Positions 9,159 through 18,434 of a DNA stretch of 59,556 bases are shown in pieces (position 1 is the first letter of the stretch; each line of letters begins with the position of its first letter). The notes below the pieces were generated by a model that worked only from the letters and a program-made list of their open reading frames with translations, was not told the origin of the DNA and ran no database searches. Source of the stretch: Prevotella sp. (GTDB taxonomy: Bacteria > Bacteroidota > Bacteroidia > Bacteroidales > Bacteroidaceae); assembly GCA_017615355.1 (NCBI GenBank), contig JAGAAJ010000050.1, forward strand, positions 1 through 59,556, written 5' to 3'. A program made the translations under genes and the position numbers.

Positions 9159-10238
9159 ATGATGAAAAAGACCTTTCTTTTCCTTGCTTTGTTGCTCCTC
9201 GTGGGAGTGACAGGCGCTAATGCACAGCAGAAGCAGTACCAACTCTATGGCATCGGCTTCTACAATCTAGAGAATTTGTTTGATACCTGCCATGATGTGG
9301 GACACAACGATTACGAGTATTTGCCTGACGGCGCCAACCGCTGGACGGGATTGAAATACACGCATAAGCTGCGTAACATGGCGCAAGTGCTGTCTGAGAT
9401 GGGTACTGACCGAATCCCTATCGGTTGTGCAGCTATCGGTGTGAGTGAGGTTGAGAATGCAAAATGCCTTACTGACCTGTGTGATCAGGAGCCGTTGAAG
9501 GCCCGTAATATGCAGTTCGTGCATATTGAAGGACCCGATCAGCGTGGTGTGGATTGCGCGTTGCTCTACAACCCACGTCTCTTTAAGGTAAACGACGTGA
9601 AACTTGTTCCCTACGTCTACGTCAAACCGGAGGACTCGCTCCGTGCTACTCGTGGTTTCCTTACCGTGAAGGGCACACTTGCTGGTGAGGATGTGGCCAT
9701 CATCGTCAACCACCTGCCATCACGATTTGCAGTTTCCTATTATCGTGAGGAGGGCGGTCGCCAGATACGTGAGGTGAAGGAAGAGCTGCAGCGCGAGAAT
9801 CCCGACATAAAGATCTTCATCATGGGCGATATGAACGACGATCCCCAGGACAAGTCGATGTCTGAAGCCTTAGGTGCCGTGCGTAAAATAAAAGATGTGA
9901 AAGAAGGCGGACTGTGGAATCCCTGGTGGGATGTGCTGGCTTCAGGTACAGGAACCCTACAATATGATGGAGGCTGGAATCTTTTCGACCAGATTATCCT
10001 CTCACAGACGCTGCTCGACACCAAGCACATGAAGAGCGGCAAGCCTGTAGACCTGAAGAAAATAGACACCTCGACGCTGAAATACTACGGTCATCAGATC
10101 TTCCGCCGTGACTATCTCTTCCAGCGTGAAGGCCGCTATAAGGGCAACACCAAGCGCACACATGCCGGTGGCGTTTGGCTCGACGGCTACAGCGACCACC
10201 TTCCCACCGTTGTCTATGTGGTGAAAGAGGCTCAATAA
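9159..10238 (+). CDS. Secreted endonuclease/exonuclease/phosphatase-fold protein
   Basis: 359 residues with a clear signal peptide (1 to about 22, ending ANAQ), so exported. EEP superfamily signatures are present: FYNLENLFDT near the start (catalytic Asn/Glu region), MGDMNDDP in the middle and GYSDHLPTVV at the end (the SDH catalytic His). Family members hydrolyse phosphodiester bonds in nucleic acids or phospholipids/inositol phosphates. The substrate here cannot be chosen from sequence. Bacteroidetes commonly carry such exported EEP proteins. It is a single gene ending in a bidirectional terminator. Confidence 0.88.
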   Translation: MMKKTFLFLALLLLVGVTGANAQQKQYQLYGIGFYNLENLFDTCHDVGHNDYEYLPDGANRWTGLKYTHKLRNMAQVLSEMGTDRIPIGCAAIGVSEVENAKCLTDLCDQEPLKARNMQFVHIEGPDQRGVDCALLYNPRLFKVNDVKLVPYVYVKPEDSLRATRGFLTVKGTLAGEDVAIIVNHLPSRFAVSYYREEGGRQIREVKEELQRENPDIKIFIMGDMNDDPQDKSMSEALGAVRKIKDVKEGGLWNPWWDVLASGTGTLQYDGGWNLFDQIILSQTLLDTKHMKSGKPVDLKKIDTSTLKYYGHQIFRRDYLFQREGRYKGNTKRTHAGGVWLDGYSDHLPTVVYVVKEAQ

Positions 10239-10253
10239 GAGACTCAATAATAT

Positions 10254-10283
10254 AAAGGCTGGTTCTGATGGGAGCCAGCCTTT
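10254..10283. terminator. Bidirectional terminator
   Basis: Arms AAAGGCTGG (10254-10262) and CCAGCCTTT (10275-10283) are perfectly complementary, between the convergent EEP and udk genes. Confidence 0.85.
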
Positions 10284-10304
10284 ACTTTATCATACAACTT
10301 GAAG

Positions 10305-10919
10305 TCAGACGCCTGTAACGATGCCTTCGATGTAAGTCTTCAGGATATGTATGCCGGTCTTGTTGTCGCCACCCCAGGGGATAATAAGGTCGGCAAACTT
10401 TTTGGTGGGCTCGATAAACTGGTCATGCATGGGTTTCAGCACCTTCTCATAGCGGTCGAGCACCATATCGACGGTACGGCCACGTTCCACTACATCGCGG
10501 CGGATGTTGCGGATGAGGCGAACGTCGCTGTCAGTATCGACGAAAATCTTCAAGTCCATCATGTCGCGTAGCTTCTTGTAGTGTAGTGTCATAATGCCTT
10601 CGATGATGATGACGGGCTTTGGCTCTACATGAATGGTCTCTTTTTGGCGATTGCTCTCAATGTAGGAGTAGGTGGGTTGCTCAATGGCCTTGCCACTCTT
10701 CAGCGTATGGATCTGCTCTGTCAGCAACTTCCAGTCGAAAGCGTCAGGATGGTCGAAGTTGATGGCTTTGCGCTCCTCAGGTGTCATGTTCGTAGTGTCG
10801 TTATAATACGAGTCGAGGGGCACCACGGCCACACAATGCGGTGGCAGCGCCTGGGCGATGTGCTTTACGACGGTGGTCTTGCCCGAGCCCGTTCCGCCGG
10901 CTATTCCGATGATAGTCAT
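10305..10919 (-). CDS. udk: Uridine kinase
   Basis: Pyrimidine salvage enzyme phosphorylating uridine and cytidine. It has 204 residues, normal length. The P-loop GGTGSGKTT lies at residues 8-16, followed by VVPLDSYYND, the NFDHPDAFDW substrate-binding motif and the ERGRTVDMVLDRYE lid region. It lies 27 bp downstream of the DUF308-like gene on the same strand, probably in one operon. It ends at a bidirectional terminator. Confidence 0.97.
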   Translation of the reverse strand: MTIIGIAGGTGSGKTTVVKHIAQALPPHCVAVVPLDSYYNDTTNMTPEERKAINFDHPDAFDWKLLTEQIHTLKSGKAIEQPTYSYIESNRQKETIHVEPKPVIIIEGIMTLHYKKLRDMMDLKIFVDTDSDVRLIRNIRRDVVERGRTVDMVLDRYEKVLKPMHDQFIEPTKKFADLIIPWGGDNKTGIHILKTYIEGIVTGV

Positions 10920-10946
10920 GGTTATGGGGATGAGTAGTTGTGGAGT

Positions 10947-11615
10947 TTATGCTTCTTCTGCTACGACGATTTCGCCATCTTCTGCATTGGCTCTCTTGTA
11001 ATCCGAAGCGCGTTTCACCTGAGCCTGTGTCTGCTCGTAGCGTTTGCGGATACGATAGAAAATGAATGAGTAGACCATTTCGGCAATGGCATAGACCAGC
11101 GAGGTCACGCCTAGGATGGTGGTAGTGGTCTTGGCAGGCACCAGGCCTTTGATCATGGCGAACAGCGCAGTCAGTACGATGAGGGCAGGGGCTATCCACA
11201 GCACTCCGTCCACAGGTTCCATCTTACGAGCTGACTGCAGGTTCATCATCAGGTTCAAACCACCCAATATCAGGACGCCGCCCAGCAGGTACATCGCCCA
11301 AGTCAGGAAATCGGCGGTCTGTGTCAGCGACAGAATCAGACCCAGCAGCACGCTACCTAAGCCTACGATGGGGAACATCGGCTGGCTGTTGTCATTCTTG
11401 GCCTTACTGCCCTCTCCGTCGTCCATCACGCGGAAGTCGGCCTTTTTACGCCGCTGATTGATCCAGCCCACCAGCGACACCACGCCGGCGATGAGGAACA
11501 TGATGCCCATAGCAATGGTCAGTCCTTTCAATACTGCCTCGTCATACTTCAGCAGCAGTACGCCCACGACGATAGCCGCAATGGCGCGGATAATGGAAAT
11601 CTGTAATAGTTTCAT
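10947..11615 (-). CDS. DUF308-like multi-pass membrane protein
   Basis: 222 residues with the start chosen at MKLLQISIIRAIAAIVVG. An upstream Met at 11660 would extend the protein into the promoter (box at 11638). About six hydrophobic segments run in three pairs, a pattern of HdeD/DUF308 proteins. A polar loop (about 63-85) and a charged tail separate them. Function unknown. It precedes udk, with no obvious functional link. Confidence 0.75.
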   Translation of the reverse strand: MKLLQISIIRAIAAIVVGVLLLKYDEAVLKGLTIAMGIMFLIAGVVSLVGWINQRRKKADFRVMDDGEGSKAKNDNSQPMFPIVGLGSVLLGLILSLTQTADFLTWAMYLLGGVLILGGLNLMMNLQSARKMEPVDGVLWIAPALIVLTALFAMIKGLVPAKTTTTILGVTSLVYAIAEMVYSFIFYRIRKRYEQTQAQVKRASDYKRANAEDGEIVVAEEA

Positions 11616-11637
11616 AAGGTTCTCGTTTATTGTTTTG

Positions 11638-11645
11638 CAAAGATA
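11638..11645 (-). promoter_or_regulatory. -7 box of DUF308-udk operon
   Basis: TATCTTTG on the minus strand, 22 bp upstream of the chosen start of the DUF308-like gene. It supports the shorter start. Confidence 0.6.
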
Positions 11646-11740
11646 CGAAGAATAGCTCAAACCTCCAACTTTTTAATGAAGATTTTTCCCCTCGCGTACA
11701 TTTTATATAACTATCGTTAGTTTTTTTCAGAGGGAAATAG

Positions 11741-11748
11741 TATCTTTG
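11741..11748 (+). promoter_or_regulatory. -7 box of nuclease gene
   Basis: TATCTTTG 24 bp upstream of the ATG at 11773, which argues against the upstream in-frame ATG at 11746 as the start. Confidence 0.65.
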
Positions 11749-11772
11749 CAGCGCAAAAATGAGAATATCACC

Positions 11773-12633
11773 ATGAAAAGACTCTTTTTTCTGACGGCAC
11801 TTGTCTCCTGCATATTGTTGACTTCCTGCCGTCGAACGAATACACAGTCCGAGGGACAGATCAACACCTTCTCGCAGTCTCAGCAGACCCAGAATGTACA
11901 GCAGACTCAGAAACCCCAGCAGTCGCAGAATACTCAGCAACTACAAGAACCCATTGACCTGACGAAACAGCGTGTAGGGCGTGGTGTCAGCGAAAAGATG
12001 CTGACGAGGAAGGCATATGTTACCAGCTATAACAAGCAGACAAAATGTCCCAACTGGGTGGCTTGGACGCTGACGAAGGAACATACCTATGGCAGTATCC
12101 AGCGCGAGAACGAACGCTTCGAGGAGGATACCGACGTGGCTGCCCCACGTGCCACCTTCCAAGACTTCTACAACTCCCGCTACGATCGTGGTCACATGTG
12201 TCCTGCTGGCGACAATAAATGGGATGAGGAGGCGATGACGCAGTCGTTTCTGCTGACGAATATCTGTCCGCAGAATCACGGTCTGAATAAAGAGGACTGG
12301 AATGATTTGGAGATACAATGTCGTACATGGGCGCGTCGCTATGGTGAGCTGACAATCGTCTGCGGTCCGCTCTTCGAGGACGAGAACCCTCGGCAGATAG
12401 GTCGAAATCATGTCACCGTGCCCTCTGGTTTCTTCAAGGTGGTATGTCGTATGCAGCCTAAACCCGCTGCCGTTGGTTTCATTTTCACTAACGATGGTCA
12501 TCGCCAGCCTTGGCGTCAGCAGGCTGTGAGCGTAGACGATGTGGAGCAGCGCACAGGCTTTAATTTCTTCCACATGCTGCCTGATGATGTGGAGGATGCT
12601 GTTGAGGCAGTCTCAACCCTTGATGAGTGGTAA
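11773..12633 (+). CDS. Exported DNA/RNA non-specific endonuclease (lipoprotein)
   Basis: 286 residues. The start MKRLFFLTALVSCILLTSC gives a lipoprotein signal with the lipobox LLTSC. A Gln-rich linker (about 25-65) puts the catalytic domain away from the membrane. The beta-beta-alpha-metal nuclease core has the NUC motif DRGH (138-141) in YDRGHMCPAGDN. The downstream Asn of the family lies in ICPQNHGLNKEDWNDLE. Probably degrades nucleic acid in the periplasm or at the cell surface for nutrition or defence. It is a single gene with its own promoter. Confidence 0.9.
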   Translation: MKRLFFLTALVSCILLTSCRRTNTQSEGQINTFSQSQQTQNVQQTQKPQQSQNTQQLQEPIDLTKQRVGRGVSEKMLTRKAYVTSYNKQTKCPNWVAWTLTKEHTYGSIQRENERFEEDTDVAAPRATFQDFYNSRYDRGHMCPAGDNKWDEEAMTQSFLLTNICPQNHGLNKEDWNDLEIQCRTWARRYGELTIVCGPLFEDENPRQIGRNHVTVPSGFFKVVCRMQPKPAAVGFIFTNDGHRQPWRQQAVSVDDVEQRTGFNFFHMLPDDVEDAVEAVSTLDEW

Positions 12634-12695
12634 TCTGATTTGTTAATTATTCTTTAAAAGTGAAACCTTTCTTGTGCTATTACGCAGAAAAGCAG

Positions 12696-12703
12696 TAACT
12701 TTG
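12696..12703 (+). promoter_or_regulatory. -7 box of Nif3 / zinc-ribbon operon
   Basis: TAACTTTG, with TTGTG about 20 bp upstream as -33, 35 bp before the GTG start at 12739. Confidence 0.65.
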
Positions 12704-12738
12704 CAGTCCTTAAACAAATTATTTAGCGACATTAGAGC

Positions 12739-13530
12739 GTGAAAATAAAACAAGTGCTGGAAGCCCTTGAAAGATTCGCGCCCCTGCCGCTGCAGGAAAG
12801 CTGGGACAATGCTGGCCTGCAGATTGGGTTGACAGAGGCGGAGGTTTCAGGGGCCTTATTGTGTCTGGACGTGACTGAGTCCATCATTGACGAGGCCGTG
12901 GCCAAGGGCTGCAATCTCGTGGTGAGCCATCACCCCCTGCTCTTCCGCGGGTTGAAGCAGGTGAGCGACGCGACTGACGTGCAACGTACTGTGCGTAAGG
13001 CCATTCTGAATGATGTGGCCGTAGTGTCGCTGCATACCAATCTTGATAATGCCCGTGGTGGTGTGAACTTCAAGATTGCTGAGCGTCTCGGTTTGCAGCA
13101 TGTGCACTTCGGCCTTGAGCCTGTACTCTGCGCTTCTCCTGCTGAAAAAGGACAATGGGTGATGGGCGAACTGAAGGAACCGATGGAAGCCCGTGCCTTT
13201 ATCGCCTATGTGAAAGACCGCATGGAGGCCTCTAGTGCCATGTGTAATGAATTGCTGCAACGCCCCATCAGCAAGGTGGCTATCTGTGGTGGAGCCGGAG
13301 ACTTCCTCCTCGACGAGGTCATCGCCAACGGTGCCGATGCCTTCATTACGGGCGAGATGCACTACCACCAGTATTTTGGCCGTGAGCAGCAGATACAGCT
13401 TTGCGTCATCGGCCATTACGAGAGCGAGCATTTTACGGCCGAGTTGTTGCGCGACATCATCAACCGTGACTGTCCTGAGGTGCGTTGCGAGATAGCAGAG
13501 ACGAATACGAATCCAATATTGTACCTGTGA
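12739..13530 (+). CDS. Nif3-like dinuclear metal centre protein
   Basis: NIF3/YbgI family, 263 residues, with a GTG start. The metal ligands sit in VVSHHPLLF (HH pair), SLHTNLDNARGG and the C-terminal GHYESEH. Family members form toroidal hexamers. A GTP cyclohydrolase I type 2 annotation is common but not established. It is followed 41 bp later by the coiled-coil zinc-ribbon gene, a pairing widely conserved in bacteria, so the two likely act together. Confidence 0.93.
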   Translation: MKIKQVLEALERFAPLPLQESWDNAGLQIGLTEAEVSGALLCLDVTESIIDEAVAKGCNLVVSHHPLLFRGLKQVSDATDVQRTVRKAILNDVAVVSLHTNLDNARGGVNFKIAERLGLQHVHFGLEPVLCASPAEKGQWVMGELKEPMEARAFIAYVKDRMEASSAMCNELLQRPISKVAICGGAGDFLLDEVIANGADAFITGEMHYHQYFGREQQIQLCVIGHYESEHFTAELLRDIINRDCPEVRCEIAETNTNPILYL

Positions 13531-13571
13531 TAAAAAAGTAATTGTAAATAGTCAAATTGTAAATTAGATTT

Positions 13572-14438
13572 ATGGCAAAGAAAGATCCAACCGACCTCTC
13601 CGTAGAGGAGAAGCTGAAGACATTGTTCCAGTTGCAGACCGCCTTGTCGGCCATTGACGAGAAGAAAGCCCTTCGTGGCGAGCTGCCCCTTGAGGTGGAA
13701 GACCTGGAGGCAGAGATTGAAGGTCTCACCACCCGTATCGACCGCATCAAGGCCGAGATTGATGAGTTTGAGCGTGCCATCTCGCAGAAGCGTGGCGAGA
13801 TTATCGAGAGTCAGGCCAATGTTGACCGCTACAAGCAGCAGCTCAACGAGGTGAGAAACAACCGCGAGTTTGATACGCTCTCGAAAGAGATTGAGTTCCA
13901 GTCACTTGAGATTGAACTCTGCAACAAGAAGATCAACGAGGCCACTCGTCGCATCGAGGAGAAGAATGTGGAGCTGGACAGCAGCGCCGCTGTGCTCGAA
14001 GAGAAGCAGGGCGACCTGGATGTGAAGAAGAGCGAGCTGGACGAGATTATGGACGAGACTCGCAACGAGGAAGAGAACCTGCGCGAAAAAGCCCATGAAC
14101 TGGAGGCCAAGATTGAGCCGCGTCTGCTCACTTCGTTCAAGCGCATCCGCAAGAACGCCCGCAACGGTCTGGGCATTGTCTATGTGCAGCGTGATGCCTG
14201 TGGCGGCTGCTTCAACAAGATTCCGCCCCAGCGTCAGCTCGACATCAAGATGCACAAGAAGATCATCGTTTGCGAATACTGCGGACGTATCCTCATCGAT
14301 CCCGAACTGGCTGGCGTGAAGACTGAGAAGGCTGCAGGTCAGGACGAGAAGAAGACGACACGTCGTCGCTCTTCTGGCACCGGCGTGAAGAAGACCTCTT
14401 CTTCAAAGAAGAGCACCGACGCCAACGATATGGCCTAA
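13572..14438 (+). CDS. Coiled-coil / C4 zinc-ribbon protein
   Basis: 288 residues. A long alpha-helical coiled coil rich in Glu, Lys and Arg covers residues 10 to about 190. A C4-type zinc ribbon follows at about 200-240, with Cys pairs in DACGGCFNK and VCEYCGRIL. The tail is Lys/Ser/Thr-rich and basic. It resembles the YbgI-associated zinc-ribbon family (Pfam zf-RING_7), thought to bind nucleic acid. It shares the Nif3 transcript and ends at a strong terminator. Confidence 0.9.
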   Translation: MAKKDPTDLSVEEKLKTLFQLQTALSAIDEKKALRGELPLEVEDLEAEIEGLTTRIDRIKAEIDEFERAISQKRGEIIESQANVDRYKQQLNEVRNNREFDTLSKEIEFQSLEIELCNKKINEATRRIEEKNVELDSSAAVLEEKQGDLDVKKSELDEIMDETRNEEENLREKAHELEAKIEPRLLTSFKRIRKNARNGLGIVYVQRDACGGCFNKIPPQRQLDIKMHKKIIVCEYCGRILIDPELAGVKTEKAAGQDEKKTTRRRSSGTGVKKTSSSKKSTDANDMA

Positions 14439-14454
14439 TGTCCAAATAACTGTT

Positions 14455-14498
14455 AACCAATAACCGTTAGGTCAATGTGTTGCCAACGGTTATTGGTT
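14455..14498. terminator. Bidirectional terminator overlapping a stop codon
   Basis: Perfect 14-bp arms (14455-14468 and 14485-14498) with a 16-nt loop. The right arm contains the last codons and stop of the HsdR_N gene on the other strand (stop at 14490-14492). Confidence 0.85.
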
Positions 14499-14948
14499 AT
14501 TGTTTATTGTGCTATAGTCGGGTATGTCGCTCAGGAATTCGTAGCTGTGACGGGCATAGTCCATGTGGCAGCAGAAATGCTGGCGACCGTTTGACACGAT
14601 GAGATAGTCTACATGCAGCAGCATGTTATAGGCCGTAATCTGGTCGAACACATGCTGCGTGATGGCCACATCGGGGGCTTTGTACTCGATAATCATTTGC
14701 GGCTGCAATGTGACGCTGTAGAGCACGGTGTCACATCGCAGCCTTTTCTCGCCTACGCGCAGTTCCATTTCATTGGCTAATAATCCTTTCGGATAGCCCT
14801 TGTGCTCTACCAGAAAGTGAACGAAATGCTGACGCACCCACTCCTCTGGCGTCAACGCGACATAGCGACGGCGTAAGAAATCGAAAATCTCACGCTTGCC
14901 GTTGCGTTCACGCCATTTAACATCGTAGGGAGGCAGGTTGATGTCCAT
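14490..14948 (-). CDS. Orphan HsdR_N-type nuclease-fold protein
   Basis: 152 residues resembling only the N-terminal domain of type I restriction R subunits (HSDR_N). The PD-(D/E)XK pattern is visible: Glu in NEMELRV, Asp in RCDTVLYS and MIIEYKAP (ExK). No helicase, HsdM or HsdS is nearby, so this is not a restriction system. Stand-alone versions are common in Bacteroidetes and their function is unknown. It is divergent from the GH31 gene with a back-to-back promoter (box 14969-14976). Confidence 0.8.
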   Translation of the reverse strand: MDINLPPYDVKWRERNGKREIFDFLRRRYVALTPEEWVRQHFVHFLVEHKGYPKGLLANEMELRVGEKRLRCDTVLYSVTLQPQMIIEYKAPDVAITQHVFDQITAYNMLLHVDYLIVSNGRQHFCCHMDYARHSYEFLSDIPDYSTINNNQ

Positions 14949-14968
14949 ATTATTATATGTTGTGGATG

Positions 14969-15028
14969 CAAAGTTACAAACTTTTTGTGACAGATTGTTG
15001 CTGATATGCAGATTATTTCATAACTTTG
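14969..15028. promoter_or_regulatory. Divergent promoters HsdR_N / GH31
   Basis: Minus-strand -7 box TAACTTTG at 14969-14976 serves the HsdR_N gene. Plus-strand -7 box TAACTTTG at 15021-15028, with TTG at about 14998, serves the GH31 gene. The latter lies 20 bp before the ATG at 15049 and rules out longer in-frame starts. Confidence 0.65.
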
Positions 15029-15048
15029 TGGCAAAAATCCAACACGTT

Positions 15049-17376
15049 ATGAAGAAATGCCTTTTTTTGTTGGTCTTGATGGCCATGAGCCTGCAGCTTT
15101 CAAGGGCGCAGGAAGTGAAGATTGAGTTCATTACTCCCTCTATTGTCCACGTTGTGAAAGGACAGCCCACGAAGTCATTGGTAGTGACTGCGAAGCCTGG
15201 GGATGTTCCATGTTTGACAACCAATAGTCAATGGAAAAGTAGTGAGCTGACGATACGCAAGGATGCTCAGGGCAACCTGACGTTCCTCTCTTCTAAGGGG
15301 AAATTGCTGCTCAAGGAGAAGAGCTGCGACGTGAGCGGCGCCCGTCAGACCTTTACGCTTGACAGAGACGAGGCCATCTACGGCCTGGGCACTATCCAGG
15401 ACGGCAAGATGAACCGCCGAGGTGAGAAGAAACGCATGGAGCAGTCGAACCTCGAGGACTTCCAGAATGTCTTACAGAGCATCAAGGGCTGGGGCATCTA
15501 TTGGGAGAACTATTCGCCTACGCTCTTTGAGGACAATGCCGAGGGCATGACCTTCGATGCTGAGGTAGGCGAGGGCATCGACTATTACTTTATGTATGGC
15601 GGCTCAGCCGACGGTGTCATCGCTCAGATGCGCTATCTGACAGGCGATGTGCCCATGTTCCCACTTTGGACCTACGGCTACTGGCAGTCGAAGGAACGCT
15701 ATAAGACAGCTCGCGAGACGGAGGGCATTGTCGACCAGTACCGTGCGCTGAACGTTCCCTTGGACGGTATCATCCAGGACTGGCAATACTGGGGCTCTAA
15801 CTATCTGTGGAATGCGATGGACTTCCTCGCCGAGGACTTCTCCAACGGCAAGCAGATGATTGACAATGTGCACAAGAAGCACGCCCACTTCATGATTTCC
15901 ATCTGGGCCAGCTTCGGCCCGCAGACGCAGCAGTTCCGCGAGCTGAACGAGAAGGGCCTGCTGATGCCCTTCGAGACGTGGCCACAGAGCGGCATCTCTC
16001 ATATCTGGCCTCCTGTGATGAAATATCCCTCTGGCGTGAAGGTCTACGATGCCTTCCATCCTGAGGCCCGTGCCATCTACTGGAAATACCTGAAGACACT
16101 CTATGACTATGGCTGTGACGCCTGGTGGATGGACTCTACCGATCCCGACTTCTTCAATCCGAAGGAGAGCGACTACGCCCATCCCGTCTATGGAGGCACT
16201 TGGCGCTCGCAGCGCAACGCCTTCCCCTTGGAGACTGTCCGCGGCATTTATCAGGCCCAGCGCAAGGACGATCGTGGCAAGCGCATCTTCATCATGACAC
16301 GTTCAAGCTACGCCGGTCAGCAGCACTACGGATCGAATATGTGGAGCGGCGACGTCAACTCCTCATGGGACATGCTTCGCAAGCAGGTGCCTGCAGGCCT
16401 GAGCTTCTCCTTGACGGGCAACCCCAATTTCAATACCGACATCGGCGGTTTCTTCTGCGGCTCGTATAATACCCGTGGCGGTGGCTCGGCTCCGAAGAAT
16501 CCGCAATTCCAGGAGCTCTATGTCCGTTGGATGCAGTACGGCTTGTTCTGCCCCGTTTTCCGCAGTCATGGTGCCGATGCACCTCGCGAGATTTGGCAGT
16601 TCGGCCAGAAGGGTGAGCCTGTCTACGATGCCATCGAGAAGCAGATTCGTCTGCGTTATCGCTTCCTACCTTATTTATATAGCACCGCCTGGCAGGTGAC
16701 TACTAACAACGACAGCTATATGCGTCCGTTGTTTGCTGACTTCGCTCAGGACAAGAAGGTGTGGAACATGACCGACGAGTTCCTCTTCGGCCGTAGCATT
16801 CTCGCCTGTCCCATCGTTGATCCTCAGTATACGGAAGAGAAGATTATCCGCACCAATGCGATGACAGGCTGGGATCGCCAGAATGCGTCCGAGGGTTCCC
16901 CCGTGGGAGCCATCGACTTCACCGCTGCAAAGACCGCCACGAAATACCTGCCGAAGGGTGCCGCATGGTATGACTTTTGGACGGGCCAGCGCTATCAGGG
17001 AGGCAAGAACGTGACACTTGAGACCACCCTCGACCGTGTGCCGATGTTTGTGCGTGCCGGCAGCATCCTGCCTCTCGGCCCCGAGATGCAGTATGTGGGC
17101 GAAAAGGCATGGGACAACCTTGAGCTGCGCGTCTATCCTGGCGCCGACGGTTCGTTCATGCTCTATGAGGATGAAGGCGACAGCTACAACTATGAGAAGG
17201 GCGTCTATAGCACCATCCTCTTCACTTGGGATGACCGCTCGCGTACCTTGGCCATTTGCGACCGTCAAGGCTCCTACCCAGGGATGTTGCAGACGCGGCA
17301 GTTCACCATCGTCCTGCCCGATGGCACTCGGCAGGCCGTCAGCTACGACGGAAAGAAAATGCAGGTGCGCTTGTAA
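15049..17376 (+). CDS. Secreted GH31 alpha-glucosidase / alpha-xylosidase
   Basis: 775 residues with a signal peptide (1 to about 21, ending SRAQ). The GH31 order is an N-terminal beta-sandwich, a catalytic TIM barrel, then a proximal beta domain and DUF5110 (YEDEGDSYNYEKG). The catalytic nucleophile is probably Asp362 in WWMDSTDP. The acid/base lies in the SGDVNSSWD region. The barrel motif PLDGIIQDWQYWG is retained. Substrate (glucosidic versus xylosidic) is not certain. It stands alone between hairpin terminators and probably acts in the periplasm on imported oligosaccharides. Confidence 0.93.
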   Translation: MKKCLFLLVLMAMSLQLSRAQEVKIEFITPSIVHVVKGQPTKSLVVTAKPGDVPCLTTNSQWKSSELTIRKDAQGNLTFLSSKGKLLLKEKSCDVSGARQTFTLDRDEAIYGLGTIQDGKMNRRGEKKRMEQSNLEDFQNVLQSIKGWGIYWENYSPTLFEDNAEGMTFDAEVGEGIDYYFMYGGSADGVIAQMRYLTGDVPMFPLWTYGYWQSKERYKTARETEGIVDQYRALNVPLDGIIQDWQYWGSNYLWNAMDFLAEDFSNGKQMIDNVHKKHAHFMISIWASFGPQTQQFRELNEKGLLMPFETWPQSGISHIWPPVMKYPSGVKVYDAFHPEARAIYWKYLKTLYDYGCDAWWMDSTDPDFFNPKESDYAHPVYGGTWRSQRNAFPLETVRGIYQAQRKDDRGKRIFIMTRSSYAGQQHYGSNMWSGDVNSSWDMLRKQVPAGLSFSLTGNPNFNTDIGGFFCGSYNTRGGGSAPKNPQFQELYVRWMQYGLFCPVFRSHGADAPREIWQFGQKGEPVYDAIEKQIRLRYRFLPYLYSTAWQVTTNNDSYMRPLFADFAQDKKVWNMTDEFLFGRSILACPIVDPQYTEEKIIRTNAMTGWDRQNASEGSPVGAIDFTAAKTATKYLPKGAAWYDFWTGQRYQGGKNVTLETTLDRVPMFVRAGSILPLGPEMQYVGEKAWDNLELRVYPGADGSFMLYEDEGDSYNYEKGVYSTILFTWDDRSRTLAICDRQGSYPGMLQTRQFTIVLPDGTRQAVSYDGKKMQVRL

Positions 17377-17400
17377 TAGAATGAAGACGTGACAAAATAT

Positions 17401-17440
17401 AGTGAACCCCAGAAGTTGGAAAAAACTTTTGGGGTTCACT
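17401..17440. terminator. Bidirectional terminator GH31 / metF
   Basis: Arms 17401-17417 and 17424-17440 (17 bp, one mismatch), with A and T tracts at both ends, between convergent genes. Confidence 0.9.
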
Positions 17441-17448
17441 TTGTCTAT

Positions 17449-18408
17449 TTAAAATACTGCTTTGACAATCTGGCAGACGTTGTCGGTCTTGGCCATCGTG
17501 TAGTAATGGATGGCGGGAGCCCCGTGAGCCAGCAAATCGCGGCTTTGCTCGATGGCCCACTCGATGCCTATCTGGTAGGCATCATCGGCGGTCTTTGCCT
17601 GGCTGAGGCGACTGACCAGCGGCTGCGGAATGTCGATGTGGAACGAGCGAGGCAGCAGGTCAATCTGTCGCTGACTTGAGATAGGCTTCAGGCCTGGGAC
17701 GACAGGCACGTTGATGCCCACTTGGCGCAGCTGGTCGACGAAACGGAAATACTGCTCGTTGTCGAAGAACATCTGCGTGACAATATAGTCGGCGCCAGCC
17801 TCCACCTTCTGCTTCAGGTGCATGATGTCGGTATCGAGGTTGGCGGCCTCATAGTGTTTCTCAGGATAGGCGGCCACACCCACGCAGAAATCCGTCGCCA
17901 GTCCTTTCTTCACCGTGGGGTCGAGATACTGGCCTTTGTTCAAGTGGCTGATCATCGACACGAGCTCCGAGCTGTGGCTGAAGCCGTCGGCTTCGGGGAT
18001 GAAGAATCGCTGTCCGGGGATAGCATCGCCGCGCAGGGCCACGATGTTCTGTATGCCGAGGAAGTGCAGGTCGAGCAGCTCGCTCTCCACCTTCGAGCGC
18101 GAGGCGCCGCCGCAAATCACGTGAGGCACAATCTCCAGTTGCGGATAGCGGCGCATGATAGCTGCCACGATAGCGATGGTGCTGGGACGCTTGGCCAGCG
18201 TCATCTTCGTGTAGGTGCCGTCGCTGTTGGGCACATATTCCACCTCATCACGGTGGCAGGTCACATTGATGAACGGGGGCTGAAACTGCATCAGCGGGTC
18301 GATGCTGTCGTAGAGGCGGCTCACGTCGCTGCCCTTCAAGGGGGGCACCAGCTCGAAGCTGGCAAAGGGTTTTTGTGCTGTCTTGAGGATGTCGATTACT
18401 TTGCTCAT
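17449..18408 (-). CDS. metF: Methylenetetrahydrofolate reductase
   Basis: Makes 5-methyl-THF, the methyl donor for MetH (encoded at 25336-28989). It has 319 residues, close to the usual 290-320. The FAD-binding TIM barrel shows FELVPPLKG near the N-terminus, INVTCHRDE, NIVALRGD (flavin contact) and the DYIVTQMFFDNEQYFRFVD segment typical of MetF. It is monocistronic, with two near-identical promoters in tandem upstream. Confidence 0.97.
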   Translation of the reverse strand: MSKVIDILKTAQKPFASFELVPPLKGSDVSRLYDSIDPLMQFQPPFINVTCHRDEVEYVPNSDGTYTKMTLAKRPSTIAIVAAIMRRYPQLEIVPHVICGGASRSKVESELLDLHFLGIQNIVALRGDAIPGQRFFIPEADGFSHSSELVSMISHLNKGQYLDPTVKKGLATDFCVGVAAYPEKHYEAANLDTDIMHLKQKVEAGADYIVTQMFFDNEQYFRFVDQLRQVGINVPVVPGLKPISSQRQIDLLPRSFHIDIPQPLVSRLSQAKTADDAYQIGIEWAIEQSRDLLAHGAPAIHYYTMAKTDNVCQIVKAVF

Positions 18409-18434
18409 GCTATGTACACTTACATTTCAGGGTG

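Noticed and set aside
14490-14948. Remnant of a type I restriction system
   Set aside because: Only the HsdR_N domain exists, intact with its own promoter, and there are no hsdM, hsdS or helicase remains around it.
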